Assembly (NCBI GenBank): GCA_917880885.1 | Contig: OU862910.1 | Location: forward strand, 19,604,710 to 19,668,709 | Source: Limnephilus marmoratus | Lineage: Eukaryota; Arthropoda; Insecta; Trichoptera; Limnephilidae | Direction of reading: 5' to 3' | DNA: 64,000 nt | Shown here: piece by piece, positions 59,806 through 64,000 of the stretch | Layout of the letters: every line of letters starts with the position of its first letter | Position numbering within the stretch: the stretch's first letter is position 1 | The notes under the pieces: generated by a model | What the model saw: only the letters and a program-made list of their open reading frames with translations | Databases searched by the model: none | What the model was told of the DNA's origin: nothing | Position numbers and translations under genes: made by a program

Positions 59806-62800
59806 TGTGATGAACCTGCTTTGTCAGATGGTTGGCGAATAATTTTTTTTTATATAACAAATATTACTGAAAGCGGAATTAAAGGGGTCTGAAGCAATTG
59901 GGGCTGGCCTGTCGAGGAAGGATTTATCTACTAGGGTAACGAAAGCGTTCAACAAATCAGAATAAGTATCGAACCATATTAGGGGCGTCCCATCGATCAC
60001 AGGAAAGGGCGAAATCTGATGCCTCTTGGTGGATTTAGAACAAAATATTGTCCCACGTTTTAGGGGATGGTAAATTTTAAGTGGAAGGAACCACTTCGCT
60101 CGAGTCATAAATCGGCGAGAAAAAGGCTCAGGTTTCAGATTGGATTTTGGGTTATTTAGATAACGCAGATGAAAAATGTGTTCGATCCCTTGTATTTGAG
60201 TGGGTTGTCAAGATCGATACATTAAAGCTGAATTTATCTCTTGATTTTACGTGTGCGAGATTCAAGAAAGTAATTAGTGAAACTAATAAAAATTAATGTC
60301 CTGTCAGAACTTTAAATTATGTGCAAATTCAAGTATTTTTCCTGAAGTGCAGTTCGCATAACTGTGAGAATTTATGAGGGATAAATTAATGTAAAAAACG
60401 TTGGAAGGTAGGTTTGACATTGGACCTACAAGATGGAAATAGGGAATAAGGGACAGACATCCTTGAGTCGGAGAAGAGGCTGGTCGTGGAATTTCGAAAA
60501 GAGTGTTGTGGCTCGCTGTGGACTTAGCGAAAACGAGAAGTGTTTGTTAAAACTAACTTCAGTGAAGATTTTGCATTTATGGTGTAAGATAAAGAAGTTC
60601 GGTGTTGTGTTACTTAATAAAGATAATCGTTGTTAAAATTCGCGATTGCCGCGCGATAAACATTTAAATTTGGGAATAGAGACTTATTAAAGTATTGGAC
60701 TCCTGTCATAATTAATAATAATAACAATAATATCCTTAGTGAACGAGATCTGCGAGATAATAATAAAAAAATACAGACTCAGTGTTAATGCTTACAGTGG
60801 TTTTAAAATTACATAAGTACAAAAAGGGATATCAACTGAAAACCCTAAATACGAACACTAGATAAGTGAAGAATATAAAACGGTTATAATATAGGTTTTC
60901 CCAATAATCCGCCACTGGACTAGCCGTGTTGAGGCCGTAAATTATAAGTCGACTTATAATTCTCGTAAACAGGCCTACATTGAAATGTAATCACATAATA
61001 GATTGGTTACATAAATAATAATTGCAACTTATCATTCATTATGTAGAGACAAAAATATAAAAATAAATATTTACCTTGAGTAACGACAATGGTCCCGGAT
61101 CATAATAATAATCCCGTAGAAAACATTCCATCCTTCATTTAAGGACAGTGCAACGAATAAAATAATGATAATAATAAAAATAGTGGAAAAATGGTGTTAA
61201 TTCGGTTGAGAAGTTTTAGCCAGAATAATTAGAGTTTAGATAATAAATGTACAGTCAGTCGAAAGCTAGAAATGCAGTTTTGAAAGGAGGCTTTTTAAAT
61301 ATAAAGTAGGTCTGACGTTACCGTGTATAGTTAGGGGGGGAGGTTGGTAGTTATGATTGCGCAATAGTCTGGTAAGGGGCCACAGGACGTGAGAGAAGAT
61401 CTTCCCACAATGCAGCTTAGAGAAAAAGGGGTTTTAAAATTACAGTACCTACATTAAGACCTTGTACGATGATAAGGAAAGCAAGTAGGGAGTTTGATCA
61501 TTTATAGGGAGGACGTGTGATTAAGACGCGGAGTTGCGTTTACCCTACCGGGAGTCGCGGTTTTAGCAACCATGTTCTTGGTAAGTCAAATAACTTTAAC
61601 CTATATTACAGGACCTCACTGATTGCAGGATGGAGTGAAGAGAACGCTGACCATGTATTATTTAACTGTACCAGCCTTGAATGAACTGATGTTTTGGTTA
61701 CTCCAGAATAGGTACCAGGCATAATTCACAGATGTTATCAACAAGAACAGCTACCTTCCCTCGGCAGACAACTGATGCCGAGCTAGACCAATACCTGGCT
61801 CTCGCCCAGTGGGCTCGGGTTCGATTCCCGGTACCGGAACCTATAAATCTATAATTGAATTAGGTACATGTACTTGTTTGCAGAGTGACGTGAATAGAAC
61901 GCGAATCTTGGACAGTTAATTGCATGAGTGTCTGTATCGAATAGATTGATGTACTTTTTATCCCAGAATAGGTACTAGGCGTATTTCACAGATGTTACCA
62001 GTCACCACCCTGGACAGTGACCTTTTCTCGGCACTCGGCTGATGCCGAGCTGACACAAAAAATGAACCTGACACAGAGAATACAGTCAACCAAATGGGGA
62101 GCGTCTCGAGAGTACGACATATCAAATTGGAGGCGATTACCTGCAACCCGAACAGACATCTTTAGACAAGGGAGCAGAAGAGCAGAATCACGATATAAAA
62201 TATGAAACAAATAAAACTAACAGGTACTCTGCTGAATTCCTACTTCTTGAATTACGCTTTTTAAGTTCTTCATGATTGACGAATGTGTTGGTGACACCGA
62301 GACTACACATTATGTGAGAAATTGGTGGTCGAGTGGTAAGGGTCCTTCCCACATTGTCATGTTAGGAAGGAGGAGGGTTGCCCACCATAGACTGATCGGG
62401 TCTCGCGAGGTGCCGGAAGCAATTCCCTTTCGCGGGACTATGTCGAGCGAATGGGCGCAACAGGGTCGTATGAAATGAGATGCCAATGGTAAGACAGGGC
62501 ATGGTTCGCAGACGGAGGCGTTTGGCCGAAAGCATCTCGCGTTGCCTGCAAGGTAGTATGGAAATGCGCCAACAGGTCATCTGTGGGACGGGTTCCTGTA
62601 GCATCATCACATTTTTTAGTCCTGTCGACCCAGAAGCAAACGTAATGCCCACAAGGTGAGGATTATGTCAGCTCCTGGAGGTGGAGTGTAACGCTAGGTC
62701 GGTCACGTGGGAGGACGGATCTGCCTGTCACAAGCTTACCCCACTTGTACCGTGAATAGAGTCGTGATAAGGGACGAAATAGATTACCCCTTCTAGAGCC

Positions 62801-63698
62801 AGTAAAGTAGTTCCGGAGGTGTTCGATACTGGAGTTGTCTGGGAAAGGTTTGAAGGCATGCCGTTCTTCTTCTGTTATGGCGGGGTCCGGGTATCTGGTT
62901 TATCGTCAAGAGATTTTCCGGGTGCCATGGGTATAGCCTCATCATGCATTGGTCGGAGGGTCGTGTTCTGAGAGCTGGCCACCTAGTCAACTTGGTCAAG
63001 TGGAGGAGCCAGTATTTGCTTGCAAAAAATTCCTCTCCATCACCATCCATTCCATCCTCTATCCCGTCTTTATACTTCCATCCTAGGTATAAGTTTGTGT
63101 TTACTAACAACAGAACATATTATCACGATTATGTATAGCATATAGCCATGGAGAGCGGTGCAGAGAATCGCCAATTATCCACATGAAATGAAACATTCCA
63201 GGTACGTACATTAAAACTTATTAGGAAGTAGAGGGGGAGAGATCAATTTTATAGCCTAGCGAGAGTAATAACGACAGTGCTCATTATGTGAATATTGGAG
63301 CAGTGTATATCATTAGAATCATAGCGGGGACAAGTTTAGGACAATCTAGACAGGGCGTGTCCTTCAGACGTCTAAGAGATACAGAGTAATTCTTCCACAC
63401 CTTACCTAAAAGAACCGAAAGTTACCACAAAAGACATTAAATACCTATCCTAGATGTTCTAGGTGCTCCGAAACAAAAAATTACACAACGTGGAGAAAAG
63501 GGTTTATTGTAAGAATTTCCCGGAAAACTACCTTTTACTGTGTTCAGTCACAGGGGTGGGAAAAATAAGTCATGATTCAAAACATTAATGGCGAATCATT
63601 CAGGGTACGAGAGTAAGATCTACCAACCGGAGATCTGAACGCACGAGAAGAAGAAATATTTTAAAAGTTTTCATTAGGGGGGGGGTTGAACCATCACA
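59806..63698 (+). repeat. 3' LTR (3,893 bp)
   Basis: Sequence and all short frames match the 5' LTR, from TGTGATGAACC to GAACCATCACA; the only difference noted is T at 61348. Near-identity implies a very recent insertion, recent gene conversion, or a mistaken assembly copy. The tRNA-Glu-like segment recurs at 61794-61839. Confidence 0.85.
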
Positions 63699-63702
63699 AG
63701 AT

Positions 63703-63775
63703 GCAAGTGACAAGAAGAGTCAAGAAGATCCAAAAGAGCCGAGAAGAGGCAAGAAGAAGGAAGATACATAGAAAG
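63703..63775. repeat. Purine minisatellite resumes after the insertion
   Basis: GCAAGTGACAAGAAGAGTC and further AAGAAG-type units continue the array seen at 52826-53492, showing that the LTR element inserted into it. Confidence 0.75.
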
Positions 63776-63789
63776 GGGGGAAAAAACAA

Positions 63790-64000
63790 CGCTCAATCCG
63801 TTCCTTTATTCCTGCCCATCCTTAATTCCAATATTGGCTTATTAGGTTGCCATGTATACCGGTCGATTAAACTCCAACCTCCTTCCCATCCTCAGAGCAT
63901 GTGTTCCAGTCCTAACAAATCAGTGCCCCCTGGTGTACCGGTCTCACCGGGACAGGAGTACTCCTGGCTGGGGTGGTACAATCGTATCGTATCGTATATC
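63790..64000 (+). repeat. Probable non-LTR retroposon 3' end with (ATCGT)n tail
   Basis: A GC-richer segment ends GGAGTACTCCTGGCTGGGG, then TGGTACA and (ATCGT)n up to the window edge. The core matches the LINE-like tail at 1776-1890. CACCGGGACAGG-type sequence precedes it. No coding frame is visible in 210 bp. The right boundary may lie beyond the window. Confidence 0.5.

Larger units (their letters stand above)
53497..63698 (+). mobile_element. Giant-LTR, non-coding (LARD-like) LTR retrotransposon
   Basis: The 10,202-bp element has two 3,893-bp direct repeats around a 2,416-bp interior. Each repeat begins TGTGATG and ends CATCACA. AGAT occurs on both outer sides (53493-53496 and 63699-63702) as a probable 4-bp target-site duplication. 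A primer-binding site begins 2 nt after the 5' LTR, and a purine tract abuts the 3' LTR. No gag, protease, RT, RNase H or integrase is encoded in any frame. Any transposition must have used proteins in trans, as for plant LARDs; a Gypsy-type helper is plausible from the 4-bp TSD but unproven. Since the host array is rich in AGAT, the TSD alone would be weak; the combined signals make the call firm. Confidence 0.85.

Noticed and set aside
53497..63698. Plain tandem or segmental duplication of 3.9 kb
   Set aside because: LTR-type ends, flanking AGAT, PBS, purine tract and resumption of the same minisatellite outside the second copy fit an LTR element better. An assembly artefact remains possible.

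Overview
The window looks like intronic or intergenic DNA from a large, AT-rich animal genome, almost certainly an insect. The evidence is one split exon of a CAH1-type alpha-carbonic anhydrase with good GT/AG splice sites, non-LTR retrotransposon fragments of several clades, tRNA-derived SINEs, and many MITEs. There are no prokaryotic-style operons. Frequent GTAGGTACCT-type words and a CTCCTCCTTTTTCGAAGTCG-like repeat recall Lepidoptera, but I cannot fix the order from sequence alone.

Host coding content is nearly nil. The only host exon I can defend is the minus-strand carbonic anhydrase exon at 5858-6049. I find neither the preceding nor the following exon in recognisable form, so the flanking introns are probably very long, and much of the window may lie inside that gene. 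This last step is inference.

Layout. 1-6.6 kb is AT-rich DNA with old repeat remnants and the carbonic anhydrase exon. 6.65-8.64 kb is a 5'-truncated R4/Dong-like retrotransposon with RT and a restriction-like endonuclease, broken by a frameshift and lying directly beside a TAA repeat. 13.5-16.4 kb is a nest: a MITE holds both a SINE and an 8-bp-TSD hAT-like element, and the hAT holds a LINE RT fragment. 17.2 kb is a TAA-TSD MITE. 21-24.8 kb has SINEs and an RTE-like fragment. 25.1-26.7 kb has two long foldbacks and a tandem-derived repeat. 26.7-34.7 kb is almost featureless. 34.8-37.4 kb has palindromic tRNA-related foldbacks. 39.4-51 kb has two copies of a poly(A)-tailed retroposon, a TTAA piggyBac-like MITE, a second hAT-like element and an inverted minisatellite. 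52.8-53.5 kb is a purine-rich minisatellite.

The most notable object is 53497-63698. It is a 10.2-kb LTR retrotransposon with two LTRs of 3,893 bp, only one difference noticed between them. The LTRs start TGTGATG, end CATCACA, and are flanked by AGAT. A TGGTGCCGAG primer-binding site lies 2 nt inside the 5' LTR, and a short purine tract precedes the 3' LTR. The interior is only about 2.4 kb and has no gag or pol. It is therefore a LARD-like non-autonomous element whose LTR is longer than its interior, very recently inserted into the purine minisatellite. The LTR also carries a tRNA-Glu-like 3' half and an internal duplication.
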